A stretch of 64,000 nt of DNA from Lutimaribacter degradans. Its GTDB lineage: Bacteria; Pseudomonadota; Alphaproteobacteria; Rhodobacterales; Rhodobacteraceae. Positions within the stretch are counted from its first letter, which is position 1. Every line of letters starts with the position of its first letter. The translations under genes were made by a program, and so were the position numbers. Location: positions 28,076 to 92,075 of the forward strand of contig NZ_JAMQGO010000013.1 in the NCBI RefSeq assembly GCF_023703375.1. Direction: 5' to 3'. The notes below the pieces were generated by a model. That model saw only the letters and a list, made by a program, of their open reading frames with translations. It made no database searches and was not told the DNA's origin. Below, piece after piece: positions 1 to 8,933 of the stretch.

Positions 1-875
1 TGGCGCATCTATGCGGCCATGATGGGCATATGGCCATGCTGATGGGCGTTGCGCATCTGCTGGGCCGGCAGCGGCCGAAACGCGGCGTCGTTACCTTGCT
101 TTTCCAGCCCGCCGAAGAAGACGGAGCCGGCGCGGCCCGCGTACTGGCCGACCCTCGCTTTGCCGATATACGCCCCAGCCATGCCTTTGCCATCCACAAC
201 CTGCCGGGCTTGCCGTTGGGCCATGTCATGCTCGGCTCGGGGCCGGTGATGTGTGGCTCGCGTGGGATGCGGGTACGGCTGAGCGGTCGCACCGCCCACG
301 CATCCGAGCCGGAAAAGGGCACATCCCCCATGTCGGCCCTGGCTCGCCTGATGCCGGCCCTTGCCGGGCTGAGCCATGGAAAGCCCGACATGGATGACGA
401 TTTTCGGCTTGCCACGATATGCCATGCGCGCCTGGGCGAACCGGCCTTTGGCGTGGCCCCTGGCGAGGCCGAGCTGTTCGTGACATTGCGCAGCTTGCGC
501 AATGACCAGATGGAGCGCCTGGTGCACGCCGCCGAAACGATGGTGCAGCAGGCCGCCAGACAGGATGGCCTGCACGCAAACATCGACTATCACGATGTAT
601 TCCTGACAACCGAGAACACGCCCGGTGCCACGAATATTGCCCGCGCCGCGCTTGACCGTTTGGCAATTGCGCATGACGAGGCCGGACTGCCCCTGCGCCC
701 GTCCGAGGATTTCGGCCGTTTCGGCGGCAATTGCGAACTGGCCATGCTGTTTCTGGGTGCCGGTCGCGACATGCCCGCCCTGCACAACCCCGATTACGAT
801 TTCCCCGATGATCTGATCCCGATCGGGGTGCGGATCTTCGCGGCCATTCTGGACGAGGTGAACAAGGCAGGCTGA
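1..875 (+). CDS. M20 family amidohydrolase, 3' part
   Basis: This is the C-terminal part of an M20D-type metallo-amidohydrolase (hippurate, N-acyl amino acid or IAA-amino acid hydrolase group); the 5' end lies outside the window. The open frame enters at position 3 and already begins in the metal-binding motif CGHDGH. It is followed by FQPAEEDGAG, which carries the catalytic glutamate, by a later HAFAIHNLPGLP with a metal-ligand histidine, and by HNPDYDFPDD near the end. Enzymes of this family hydrolyse an amide bond with two divalent metals, usually in the cytoplasm. Compared with a usual length of about 380-390 residues, roughly 100 N-terminal residues are missing only because of the window edge. 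The exact substrate cannot be told. The next gene starts 46 bp downstream on the same strand. Confidence 0.9.
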   Translation, partial: AHLCGHDGHMAMLMGVAHLLGRQRPKRGVVTLLFQPAEEDGAGAARVLADPRFADIRPSHAFAIHNLPGLPLGHVMLGSGPVMCGSRGMRVRLSGRTAHASEPEKGTSPMSALARLMPALAGLSHGKPDMDDDFRLATICHARLGEPAFGVAPGEAELFVTLRSLRNDQMERLVHAAETMVQQAARQDGLHANIDYHDVFLTTENTPGATNIARAALDRLAIAHDEAGLPLRPSEDFGRFGGNCELAMLFLGAGRDMPALHNPDYDFPDDLIPIGVRIFAAILDEVNKAG

Positions 876-921
876 CAGGGGCATCCTGCGTCGCTATCGT
901 TGTTTTCAGACGCGACGGGGC

Positions 922-1833
922 ATGGCGATGATAAAGAACCTGGAAATGCTGCTGGCATTGGCGAAGGAAAAACATTTCGGTCATGCGGCAGAACGCCTCG
1001 GCATCACGCAGCCCAGCCTTTCCAGTGGCATCAAGCAACTCGAAGCGCAGCTGGGCGTCAAACTGGTGCAACGCGGCTCGCGCTATGGCGGGTTGACGCC
1101 CGAAGGACAGCGCGCACTGGTCTGGGCCCGGCAGATCGTCGGCGACAGCCGCCGGCTGCGCGACGAGATGCGCTCGGTGCGCGAAGGGCTCTCGGGTCAC
1201 CTGCGTCTTGCCGTCATCCCGACCGCACTGACCTGGGCCGCGCGGTTGACCACGGAATTCGCGCAGGCGCATCCCAACGTGTCGTTTACCGTGCTGTCGC
1301 GGGCCTCGACTGAAATTCTCGACCTGCTGGAAAACCTCGATGCGGATGCAGGCATTTCCTACCTGGATAACGAACCATTGGGCCGTGTGACTTCGACCCC
1401 TTTATATAATGAGCATTTCGCGCTGGTTTGCCGCGACGATCACCCGCTGGCCGCGCGCAGCAATGTGGCCTGGTCCGAATTGGGCGGGATCGAGCTGTCA
1501 CTGCTGACACCGGATATGCAGAACCGCCGGATCCTCAACCGTAATTTCATGGAAGCCGGAGTGGAGCCGCACGCCCGTATCGAAAGCGGCTCGACCATCG
1601 TGCTGGTGGCCTCGGTGATAAACGGGGGGCGGGCAACGATTCTGCCCGAGGATCATGCCCGTTTCCTTGCCAAGGGCCATCCGCTTTCGGTTGTGCCGAT
1701 CGAAGAGACGCATGGCGCGCCCGCGGTGGGGGTGATCGCTCCCTTTCAGGACACCCGAACACCGGTTCTGACCGCGCTTTTCCGCGTGGCGGGGCGGATT
1801 GCGACGCATGAGAGCGCGCAGACGACACGATAG
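922..1833 (+). CDS. LysR-type transcriptional regulator, probable fds operon regulator
   Basis: This 303-residue protein has the LysR layout. An N-terminal winged helix-turn-helix covers about residues 1-60 (HFGHAAERLGITQPSLSSGI is the typical recognition region), followed by a periplasmic-binding-protein-like effector domain. It lies 87 bp upstream of, and co-directional with, the formate dehydrogenase operon, as FdsR-like LysR regulators do in other bacteria, so it probably controls that operon. Control by formate is inference. A perfect palindrome overlaps its own stop codon (1829-1845) and could be its binding site at the fds promoter. A second ATG lies 6 bp after the chosen start, so the start is uncertain by two codons. 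Confidence 0.88.
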   Translation: MAMIKNLEMLLALAKEKHFGHAAERLGITQPSLSSGIKQLEAQLGVKLVQRGSRYGGLTPEGQRALVWARQIVGDSRRLRDEMRSVREGLSGHLRLAVIPTALTWAARLTTEFAQAHPNVSFTVLSRASTEILDLLENLDADAGISYLDNEPLGRVTSTPLYNEHFALVCRDDHPLAARSNVAWSELGGIELSLLTPDMQNRRILNRNFMEAGVEPHARIESGSTIVLVASVINGGRATILPEDHARFLAKGHPLSVVPIEETHGAPAVGVIAPFQDTRTPVLTALFRVAGRIATHESAQTTR

Positions 1834-1845
1834 ATTTTATCTATC
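1829..1845. promoter_or_regulatory. Perfect 17-bp palindrome before fdsG, candidate LysR operator
   Basis: GATAGAT-TTT-ATCTATC is a perfect 7-3-7 inverted repeat that overlaps the regulator's stop codon and lies about 75 bp upstream of fdsG. It contains a T-N11-A core, the shape typical of LysR-type operators, inside an otherwise AT-rich gap. That LysR proteins bind such sites is established; that this one is bound by the adjacent regulator is inference. A short terminator hairpin is a weaker alternative, because no U-run follows. Confidence 0.5.
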
Positions 1846-1920
1846 AAAGAACGAAATAACGATATTGATTGCTGAACCAAACATGCGCAGAAACCAAGGC
1901 GTTGAGCATGGGAGACGCCA

Positions 1921-2409
1921 ATGCGCATGGACGCCGCCAACGTCGCCGAGGATGTGCTGAAAACCAGCACCGATCGCATCCTTTCAGACCTCGAAGGGCT
2001 TGAAGGCCCGCTTCTGCCGATCCTGCACGCATTGCAGGACGAATTCGGCTTTGTTCCGCAACAAGCCGTGCCATTGATCGCCGAGCGGCTGAACCTTGGA
2101 AAGGCCGAGGTGGCGGGGGTCATCAGCTTCTACCACGATTTCCGCGCAGCCCCTGCCGGTCGCCGCGTGCTGCGCGTGTGCCGCGCCGAGGCCTGCCAAT
2201 CGATGGGTGGGAACGAACTGGCGCAGCGACTGCAGGAAAGGCTGGGTATCGGCTGGGGCGAAACCACGCCCGACGGCGCAGTGACGCTTGAACCGGTCTA
2301 TTGCCTGGGCCTGTGTGCCTGCGCGCCCGCCGTTCAGGTCGATGGCGATTTGCTGGGCCGTGCCGACATCGACCGGATCGAAACCATCCTGTCGGAGGCC
2401 GCACGATGA
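1921..2409 (+). CDS. fdsG: NAD-dependent formate dehydrogenase gamma subunit
   Basis: This 162-residue subunit is homologous to NuoE and carries one [2Fe-2S] cluster with a thioredoxin-like fold. The four cluster cysteines are visible as C87-x4-C92 and C128-x3-C132. With FdsB it forms the diaphorase half of the cytoplasmic, molybdenum-dependent, NAD-linked formate dehydrogenase (formate + NAD+ to CO2 + NADH). It is the first gene of fdsGBACD, and its stop overlaps the fdsB start (ATGA at 2406-2409), so the two are probably translationally coupled. The ATG at 1921 follows GGGAGACGCCA, a good ribosome binding site. Confidence 0.95.
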   Translation: MRMDAANVAEDVLKTSTDRILSDLEGLEGPLLPILHALQDEFGFVPQQAVPLIAERLNLGKAEVAGVISFYHDFRAAPAGRRVLRVCRAEACQSMGGNELAQRLQERLGIGWGETTPDGAVTLEPVYCLGLCACAPAVQVDGDLLGRADIDRIETILSEAAR

Positions 2410-3932
2410 AGATCTACCTGCCCCGCGATGCCGCCGCCAAGGCCCTGGGGGCCGAAGCCGTGGCCGAGGCCCTGGGGGCCGAAGCCGCCAAGCGCGGTGT
2501 CGAGGTCACGCTGATCCGCACCGGAACACGCGGCATGATCTGGTTGGAACCGCTGCTCGAGATCGAGATCGACGGGCAGCGCCACGGGTTCGGCCCGATG
2601 CTGCCACGCGATGTGCCCGCCCTGTTCGATGACCCCACCGTACATCCGCGCGCGTTGGGGCCGGTGGACGATCTGGACTGGATGAAACGCCAGACCCGCC
2701 TTACCTTTGCCCGCTGCGGCGTGATCGACCCGCTGTCGCTGGATGACTACCGGGCACATGGCGGGCTGAGCGGCCTGCGCCGCGCGCTTGGCATGACCGG
2801 CCAACAGATCGTGGACGAGGTGAAAACCAGCGGATTGCGCGGGCGTGGCGGCGCCGGCTTTCCGACCGGCATCAAGTGGCAGACCGTACATGACGCACAA
2901 GCGCCGCAGAAATACATCGTCTGTAACGCCGACGAGGGCGACAGCGGCACGTTTGCCGACCGCATGATCATGGAAGGCGACCCCTTTACCCTGATCGAGG
3001 GAATGATTATTGCAGGTTTGGCCGTTGGCGCCACGCGCGGCTATGTCTACCTGCGCAGCGAGTACCCTGATGCGATCACGGTGATGAACAAGGCCGTCGA
3101 AACCGCCAGGGCCGCCGGTGTGCTGGGCGGCGATGTGTTGGGGTCGGGCCGGGCCTTCGACATGGAAATTCGCACGGGGGCCGGCGCCTATGTCTGCGGC
3201 GAGGAGACATCGCTGCTCAACAGTCTTGAAGGCAAGCGCGGCGTTGTGCGCGCCAAGCCGCCGCTCCCCGCTCTCGAAGGTTTCATGGGCCGCCCCACGG
3301 TCGTGAACAACGTGATCAGCCTGGCCACCGTTCCGGTGATCTTCGAACGAGGCGCGCAGTATTATGCCGATTTCGGCTTGGGCCGGTCGCGCGGCACAGT
3401 GACGCTTCAGATCGCGGGCAACGTGAAACGCGGCGGGCTTTTCGAAACGGCGTTCGGCATCACGCTGGACGAGGCAGTGAACGATCTCGGCGGCGGTACA
3501 GCCACGGGTCGCCCAGTCAAGGCAGTGCAAGTGGGCGGGCCGCTGGGCGCCTATCTGCCCGCATCGAAATTCGAGGCACCCCTGGGGTATGAAGAGCTGG
3601 ACGCCGAAGGCGGGCTGCTTGGCCATGCCGGGCTGGTCGTGTTCGACGAACGGGCCGACATGCTGGAGATGGCGCGTTTCGCCATGGAGTTCTGCGCCAT
3701 CGAAAGTTGCGGCAAGTGCACACCTTGCCGCATCGGCGCTGTGCGCGGCGTGGAAACCATCGACCGTATTGCACAAGGCGACGGCGCGGCCGTCGAGCTG
3801 CTGACCGACCTGTGCGAGACCATGAAAGAGGGCTCGCTTTGCGCGTTGGGGGGCTTCACCCCCTTCCCCGTGATGTCCGCCCTGTCCCACTTCCCCGACG
3901 AGTTCGCGACCGCGAAGGAGGCCGCAGAATGA
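2406..3932 (+). CDS. fdsB: NAD-dependent formate dehydrogenase beta subunit (diaphorase)
   Basis: This 508-residue NuoF-like subunit carries FMN, the NAD site and one [4Fe-4S] cluster. An N-terminal thioredoxin-like region of about 110 residues precedes the FMN/NADH motifs GLRGRGGAGFPTGIKW and CNADEGDSGTFADR. The cluster motif ESCGKCTPCRIG with a later LCALGG is near the C-terminus. It passes electrons from the FdsA iron-sulfur chain to NAD+. The start at 2406 was chosen because it gives the ATGA overlap with fdsG and matches the family's N-terminus; an upstream in-frame extension lies inside fdsG and is not supported. A 9-codon unit (ALGAEA-type) is tandemly repeated near the start at 2442-2487. 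The stop overlaps the fdsA start. Confidence 0.95.
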   Translation: MKIYLPRDAAAKALGAEAVAEALGAEAAKRGVEVTLIRTGTRGMIWLEPLLEIEIDGQRHGFGPMLPRDVPALFDDPTVHPRALGPVDDLDWMKRQTRLTFARCGVIDPLSLDDYRAHGGLSGLRRALGMTGQQIVDEVKTSGLRGRGGAGFPTGIKWQTVHDAQAPQKYIVCNADEGDSGTFADRMIMEGDPFTLIEGMIIAGLAVGATRGYVYLRSEYPDAITVMNKAVETARAAGVLGGDVLGSGRAFDMEIRTGAGAYVCGEETSLLNSLEGKRGVVRAKPPLPALEGFMGRPTVVNNVISLATVPVIFERGAQYYADFGLGRSRGTVTLQIAGNVKRGGLFETAFGITLDEAVNDLGGGTATGRPVKAVQVGGPLGAYLPASKFEAPLGYEELDAEGGLLGHAGLVVFDERADMLEMARFAMEFCAIESCGKCTPCRIGAVRGVETIDRIAQGDGAAVELLTDLCETMKEGSLCALGGFTPFPVMSALSHFPDEFATAKEAAE

Positions 3933-6826
3933 AGGATTTCATCATCCCCGACGACCGTGACATGGGCACGCCCGCGTCCAAATCGGACGTCATGGTGACG
4001 CTCACCATCGACGGGTTCGCGGTTACTGTGCCCGAGGGCACATCGGTCATGCGGGCCGCCGCCGAGGCCGGCGTACAGGTGCCCAAGCTTTGCGCCACCG
4101 ATAGCCTCGAGGCGTTCGGATCGTGCCGGCTCTGTGTCGTCGAGATCGAGGGCAGACGCGGCACGCCCGCCTCTTGCACCACGCCTGTCAGCGACGGCAT
4201 GGCGGTGCACACCCAGTCAGACAAGGTACGCAAAATCCGCAAGGGCGTGATGGAACTGTATATCAGCGACCACCCGCTCGACTGCCTGACATGTGCCGCC
4301 AACGGCGATTGCGAATTGCAGGACATGGCTGGCGCCGTGGGCTTGCGCGACGTGCGCTACGAAGCGCCGGAGGGCGCAGGACTGGCCAACCATTTTGCCG
4401 CGCGCGACACCAGCGGGCAGGCCAACCCCGAGTACCTGCCCAAGGATGACAGCAACCCCTATTTCACCTACGATCCAGCCAAATGCATCGTCTGCAACCG
4501 CTGTGTGCGCGCCTGCGAAGAGGTGCAGGGCACCTTTGCCCTGACGATCGACGGGCGCGGCTTCGACAGCCGCGTGTCGGCGGGCGCATTCAGTGACGAT
4601 TTCCTGAACTCCGACTGCGTCAGTTGCGGCGCCTGCGTGCAGGCCTGCCCCACCGCGACATTGCAGGAAAAATCGGTGATCGAGATGGGCACGCCCGATC
4701 GCAGCGTGGTGACAACCTGCGCCTATTGCGGCGTCGGCTGCTCGTTCAAGGCCGAGTTGCAGGGCGACCAGATCGTGCGCATGGTGCCCTACAAGCATGG
4801 GAAGGCAAACCGCGGGCATAGCTGCGTGAAAGGCCGCTTTGCCTATGGCTATGCCAGCCATGGCGACCGGATCCTCAACCCGATGATCCGCGATACCATC
4901 GACGAACCCTGGCGCGAGGTTTCTTGGGACGAGGCGATCACTTTCGCCGCCAGTCGCCTGCGCGGCCTGCAGGAAAAATACGGGCAAAAGAGCATTGGCG
5001 TCATCACCTCGTCGCGCTGCACGAACGAGGAAACCTATCTCGTCCAGAAACTGACCCGCGCGGTGTTCGGCAACAACAACACCGACACCTGTGCGCGAGT
5101 CTGCCATTCGCCCACCGGCTACGGGCTGGGCCAGACATTCGGCACCAGCGCCGGCACGCAGGATTTCGACAGCGTCGAGCACACCGACGTGGTGATCATC
5201 ATCGGCGCCAACCCCACCGATGGGCACCCAGTCTTTGCCAGCCGCTTGAAAAAGCGCCTGCGCGCGGGCGCGAAGTTGATCGTGATCGACCCGCGCCGCA
5301 TCGACCTGGTGAAATCGGCCCATGTAAAGGCCGCGCATCACCTGCCCCTGCGCCCCGGCACCAACGTCGCCGTGGTGACCGCGCTGGCCCATACCATCGT
5401 CACCGAGGGGCTGTTCGACGAAGCGTTCATTCGGGACCGCTGCGATTGGGATGAATTCCAGGACTATGCCGCCTTCGTCAGCGATGCCCGTCACAGCCCC
5501 GAGGCGACCGAGATGCTGACCGGCGTTCCCGCGGATGAGCTGCGCGCCGCCGCGCGCCTCTTTGCCACCGGCGGCAACGGCGCCATCTATTACGGCCTGG
5601 GCGTGACCGAACATTCGCAGGGCTCGACCACCGTGATGGGCATTGCCAACCTCGCCATGCTCACCGGAAATATCGGCCGGCCCGGCGTGGGCGTGAACCC
5701 GCTGCGCGGCCAGAACAACGTGCAAGGCTCCTGCGACATGGGCAGCTTTCCCCACGAACTGCCCGGCTATCGCCATGTGAAGAACGCCGACGTGCGCGAA
5801 GTATTCGAAAAAACGTGGGGCGTGCCGATCGACCCAGAACCGGGCCTGCGCATCCCCAACATGCTCGACGCCGCCGTCGATGGCACCTTCAAGGGGCTTT
5901 ATTGCCAGGGCGAGGACATCCTGCAATCCGACCCCGATACCAAGCACGTGGCCGCCGGGCTTGCCGCCATGGAATGCGTCATCGTGCACGACCTGTTCCT
6001 GAACGAGACCGCCAATTACGCCCATGTCTTCCTGCCCGGCTCGACCTTCCTCGAGAAAGACGGCACCTTCACCAATGCCGAACGCCGCATAAACCGCGTA
6101 CGCGAAGTGATGAAGCCCCGCAACGGTTACGCCGATTGGGAGGTGACACAACTTTTGGCCAACGCGATGGGCGCAGGCTGGCATTATACCCACCCGGCCC
6201 AGATCATGGAAGAAATCGCCGCCACCACGCCCAGCTTCGCCGGCGTCACCTATGACCTGCTCGAAGAAAAGGGCAGCGTGCAATGGCCCTGCAACACGGA
6301 CCACCCCGAGGGCACGCCGCTGATGCATGTCGACGGTTTCGTGCGGGGCAAGGGGCGTTTCATCGTCACCGAGTACGTGGCCACCGATGAACGCACCGGC
6401 CCGCGCTTTCCGCTGCTGCTCACCACTGGGCGCATCCTGTCGCAATACAATGTCGGCGCCCAGACAAGACGCACCGAGAATATCATCTGGCACGACCAGG
6501 ACGTGCTAGAAATTCATCCGCATGACGCAGAGAACCGCGGCCTGCGCGATGGTGACTGGGTGCGCTTGGCCAGCCGTTCCGGCGAAACCGCGCTGCGCGC
6601 AAAAATCACCGACCGTGTCAGCCCCGGGGTGGTCTACACCACCTTCCATCACCCCGACACGCAGGCCAACGTGATCACGACCGATTATTCCGACTGGGCC
6701 ACCAACTGCCCGGAATACAAGGTAACGGCGGTGCAGGTCAGCCCGTCGAACGGCCCATCCGAATGGCAGGAAGACTATGCCGCGCAGGCCGAACGGGCCC
6801 GCCGCATCCTGCCGGCAGCGGAATGA
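3929..6826 (+). CDS. fdsA: NAD-dependent formate dehydrogenase alpha (catalytic Mo) subunit
   Basis: This 965-residue catalytic subunit contains, in order, a NuoG-like [2Fe-2S] domain (CATDS...GSCRLCVVE), a His-Cys [4Fe-4S] region (DCLTCAANGDCELQ), two ferredoxin-type [4Fe-4S] motifs (KCIVCNRCVRACEEV and DCVSCGACVQACPT), the MopB cluster motif CAYCGVGC and the bis-MGD molybdopterin domain. The expected active-site cysteine is in DTCARVCHSPTGYG, so this is a Cys enzyme and not a selenocysteine enzyme. A C-terminal molybdopterin dinucleotide-binding region follows (FPLLLTTGRILSQYN). It oxidises formate to CO2. The start at 3929 overlaps the fdsB stop by ATGA; the longer open frame upstream lies inside fdsB. 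It is followed by fdhD with another ATGA overlap. Confidence 0.96.
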   Translation: MKDFIIPDDRDMGTPASKSDVMVTLTIDGFAVTVPEGTSVMRAAAEAGVQVPKLCATDSLEAFGSCRLCVVEIEGRRGTPASCTTPVSDGMAVHTQSDKVRKIRKGVMELYISDHPLDCLTCAANGDCELQDMAGAVGLRDVRYEAPEGAGLANHFAARDTSGQANPEYLPKDDSNPYFTYDPAKCIVCNRCVRACEEVQGTFALTIDGRGFDSRVSAGAFSDDFLNSDCVSCGACVQACPTATLQEKSVIEMGTPDRSVVTTCAYCGVGCSFKAELQGDQIVRMVPYKHGKANRGHSCVKGRFAYGYASHGDRILNPMIRDTIDEPWREVSWDEAITFAASRLRGLQEKYGQKSIGVITSSRCTNEETYLVQKLTRAVFGNNNTDTCARVCHSPTGYGLGQTFGTSAGTQDFDSVEHTDVVIIIGANPTDGHPVFASRLKKRLRAGAKLIVIDPRRIDLVKSAHVKAAHHLPLRPGTNVAVVTALAHTIVTEGLFDEAFIRDRCDWDEFQDYAAFVSDARHSPEATEMLTGVPADELRAAARLFATGGNGAIYYGLGVTEHSQGSTTVMGIANLAMLTGNIGRPGVGVNPLRGQNNVQGSCDMGSFPHELPGYRHVKNADVREVFEKTWGVPIDPEPGLRIPNMLDAAVDGTFKGLYCQGEDILQSDPDTKHVAAGLAAMECVIVHDLFLNETANYAHVFLPGSTFLEKDGTFTNAERRINRVREVMKPRNGYADWEVTQLLANAMGAGWHYTHPAQIMEEIAATTPSFAGVTYDLLEEKGSVQWPCNTDHPEGTPLMHVDGFVRGKGRFIVTEYVATDERTGPRFPLLLTTGRILSQYNVGAQTRRTENIIWHDQDVLEIHPHDAENRGLRDGDWVRLASRSGETALRAKITDRVSPGVVYTTFHHPDTQANVITTDYSDWATNCPEYKVTAVQVSPSNGPSEWQEDYAAQAERARRILPAAE

Positions 6827-7641
6827 TGGCGATGACAGTGCGCGCCCATAAATCGCTTGCCGGGGTTTCGGTACACCCCGGAGGACAGCACGCCATCGGC
6901 CGCGCCCTGCCCGACGAGGTGCCCGTGGCGCTCGTTTTCGATGGCACGACCCAGGCGGTCATGATGGCCAGCCCCGATCGCATCGCCGATTTCGCCCATG
7001 GCTTTGCCCTGAGCGAAGGCCTGATCGGCGGTCTCGACGAGGTTGAAGGCTTCGAGGTCATTCACCACGACCGCGGAATCGAGGCGCGGTTCTGGCTCGC
7101 ATCCGATCGTGGCGCAGCGCTGAAACAGCGCCGCCGTGCGATGCTGGGCCCTGTGGGCTGTGGCCTCTGCGGTATCGACAGCCTGGATGCCGCCATGCGC
7201 GATCTGCCGCGCCTTCCCGATACGGGGCTGCACCTGACCGCGCATGAGGTTGCCACCGCCACCGACGCGCTGTGCGCCCATCAACCACTGCATGATCGCA
7301 CCCGCGCCACCCACGCAGCGGGCTTTTTGCAACCGGGCATGGGCATCACCTGCGCCCGCGAAGACGTGGGGCGCCACAACGCGCTCGACAAGCTGATAGG
7401 CGCGCTGGCCCGCCAGGGCACCGATCCGTCCACCGGCGCCTTCGTGCTCACCAGCCGCGTCTCGATCGACCTGGTGCAGAAAACCGTGATCGCTGGCGCG
7501 CCGGTGCTCATCGCCGTTTCGGCCCCCACCGCGCTGGCCGCCGACACCGCCGATAGCGCGGGGCTCACGCTGGCGGCCTTCGCCCGCGGTGGCGGTTTCG
7601 ACATTTTCGCCCACGCGCATCGCATCATCGACGGAGCCTGA
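6823..7641 (+). CDS. fdhD: FdhD/FdsC sulfurtransferase required for formate dehydrogenase activity
   Basis: This 272-residue protein belongs to the FdhD family (called FdsC in fds operons). Members bind bis-MGD and transfer sulfur to it before the cofactor is inserted into the catalytic subunit. The conserved Cys pair is visible in GCGLCGI at about C113/C116, as is the C-terminal REDVGRHNALDKLIG signature. The ATG at 6823 overlaps the fdsA stop (ATGA); two further in-frame ATGs lie within 10 bp, so the start may be off by up to three codons. It acts in the cytoplasm as a maturation factor for FdsA, and its place in the operon agrees with this. Confidence 0.94.
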   Translation: MMAMTVRAHKSLAGVSVHPGGQHAIGRALPDEVPVALVFDGTTQAVMMASPDRIADFAHGFALSEGLIGGLDEVEGFEVIHHDRGIEARFWLASDRGAALKQRRRAMLGPVGCGLCGIDSLDAAMRDLPRLPDTGLHLTAHEVATATDALCAHQPLHDRTRATHAAGFLQPGMGITCAREDVGRHNALDKLIGALARQGTDPSTGAFVLTSRVSIDLVQKTVIAGAPVLIAVSAPTALAADTADSAGLTLAAFARGGGFDIFAHAHRIIDGA

Positions 7642-7642
7642 C

Positions 7643-7858
7643 ATGACACCCGAGAAAATGACCATGATGGCAAACCAGATCGCCACCTTCTTCAAGTCGC
7701 AGCCGGGCGACGATCAGCCATCGCGCATTGCCGCCCATATCAACGATTTCTGGGATCCGCGCATGCGGGCACAACTATCCGAACACGTGGCGCAGGGTGG
7801 GGCCGGGCTCGACCCGTTGGTGATCGCGGCGATGGCAGAAATTCGCGTCCCGGCCTGA
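7643..7858 (+). CDS. fdsD: Formate dehydrogenase delta subunit
   Basis: This 71-residue protein ends the fds operon. It matches the small FdsD family in length, in position (one base after the fdhD stop) and in the conserved N-terminus with KMTMMANQIATFF, followed by HINDFWDPRMR. FdsD is needed for activity or maturation of the FdsABG complex, but its mechanism is poorly known. The ATG at 7643 was chosen because the longer frame upstream lies inside fdhD. GC-rich hairpins at 7886-7920 follow and probably end the transcript. Confidence 0.92.
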   Translation: MTPEKMTMMANQIATFFKSQPGDDQPSRIAAHINDFWDPRMRAQLSEHVAQGGAGLDPLVIAAMAEIRVPA

Positions 7859-7885
7859 TCTTCCTCTTGCCCGAAATACCCCGGG

Positions 7886-7920
7886 GGCGTCCGCGTCACG
7901 CGGACGGGGGCAGCGCCCCC
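7886..7920. repeat. Paired GC-rich hairpins after fdsD, probable terminator / intergenic palindromic element
   Basis: Two perfect hairpins stand side by side. GTCCGCG-TCA-CGCGGAC occupies 7889-7905 and GGGGGC-AGC-GCCCCC occupies 7906-7920, preceded by a CCCCGGGG palindrome. There is no U-run. The element sits between the convergent fds operon and the decayed dctM, so it may work as a bidirectional terminator. It resembles the short GC palindromes often found between genes in Rhodobacterales; that it is dispersed in this genome is inference. Confidence 0.5.
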
Positions 7921-7984
7921 ACACCCCAGGCCCGAAAGGGGCCGAGATTTCAAGCGTCGCGCCAGCGACACCGCTGGATCATGG

Positions 7985-8933
7985 CTAAAGTCCGGGCAAC
8001 CACAACGCAGTTGCGGAAAGACCACCAACAGCACGACCAGGATCAATGAACACCCCATAAAGGGAAACGCCGATACGTAGATGTCGCGCATCGCGGTCTC
8101 GGGCGGGGCCACGCCTTTCATAACGAACAACAAAAAGCCAAAGGGTGGCGTGGTAAAGCTGATTTCAAGCGCCAGCAGCATTATCAAGCCGAACCACACC
8201 AGGTCGAACCCCAGCGATTGCGCCAGCGGGAAAAAGATCGGCACGGTCTGCAGCATCATGGAAATCTGCTCCATGAACATCCCCAGGAGCAGCACCGCGA
8301 ACATCACGCACAACATGGCAATGGGGGCCAGGTCGTAGCTGGTCGCCCAGTCGATCAATCCGCGCGATGCGCCCGAAAAGGCCAGAAGCTGGCTGAACGT
8401 GGCCGACCCGAAGACGATGATATACGCCATCAGCGTCACCTTCAGCACGGCCAATGCGGAGGGCGGGATGATGATCGCCAAGCCGCCCGTGCCCAGTATC
8501 GGCCCGATCGACATGTGTTTCTTTTAGCCGCGCCTGCTCATCTCCGGCACCACCAGGCTGCCCAGCAGCGCGGTGGAGCCCATCGAAGACCCAGACAAGG
8601 TGGAAAACCCGGGGCCGCCCAACACGGTGACATAACTCAACCGCCCAGGCAGCTTGCCCATCAGCCGGTCGATGGCGTTGAACATCCGCGCGCCCAACCC
8701 GGTGTGAAAGAATATCTCGCCCATCAGCAAAACAGCGGAATAGGCGCGAGGGCGAACTTGGTCAGTGACCCAAGCCCGTTATTGAGCAACGCCGAGACAC
8801 CGCGATCCCCGCCCATGAAGACCCAGGCCCCCACGATATTGGCAGCAAGAAAGGCCAACGCCACGGGCATTCCCAGCGCCATCAGCCCCACTATAGACCC
8901 CAGCAAAAGGGCCAGTGCCTCGTACCACTCCAT
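7985..8933 (-). pseudogene. Decayed TRAP transporter large permease (dctM) with three lesions
   Basis: Read on the minus strand, this is a recognisable DctM (TRAP-T membrane subunit), from MEWYEALALLLGSIVG to a C-terminus ending LWLPGL. It is broken three times. A one-base loss near 8728 turns the expected PLFVLMGE into PLFC-stop and shifts the frame. An in-frame TAA at 8524-8526 sits where the family has Tyr in RRGYKKHMSIGP. A one-base loss near 8007 shifts the end, and the original stop TAG (7985-7987) is still visible in the restored frame. Between the lesions the sequence is intact, including SFTTPPFGFLLF, so decay is recent. Its start overlaps the dctQ stop by one base (TAATG), which shows the original operon. 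No functional product is expected. Confidence 0.88.

Noticed and set aside
2301..2405. Upstream extension of fdsB and, similarly, of fdsA (3707-3928) and fdhD (6763-6822)
   Set aside because: These extensions lie inside the preceding genes; the ATGA overlap starts match family N-termini.
4217..6493. A 758-codon open frame on the minus strand across fdsA
   Set aside because: It is a codon-bias shadow of fdsA in high-GC DNA; fdsA has clear motifs and operon overlaps, the antisense frame has neither.
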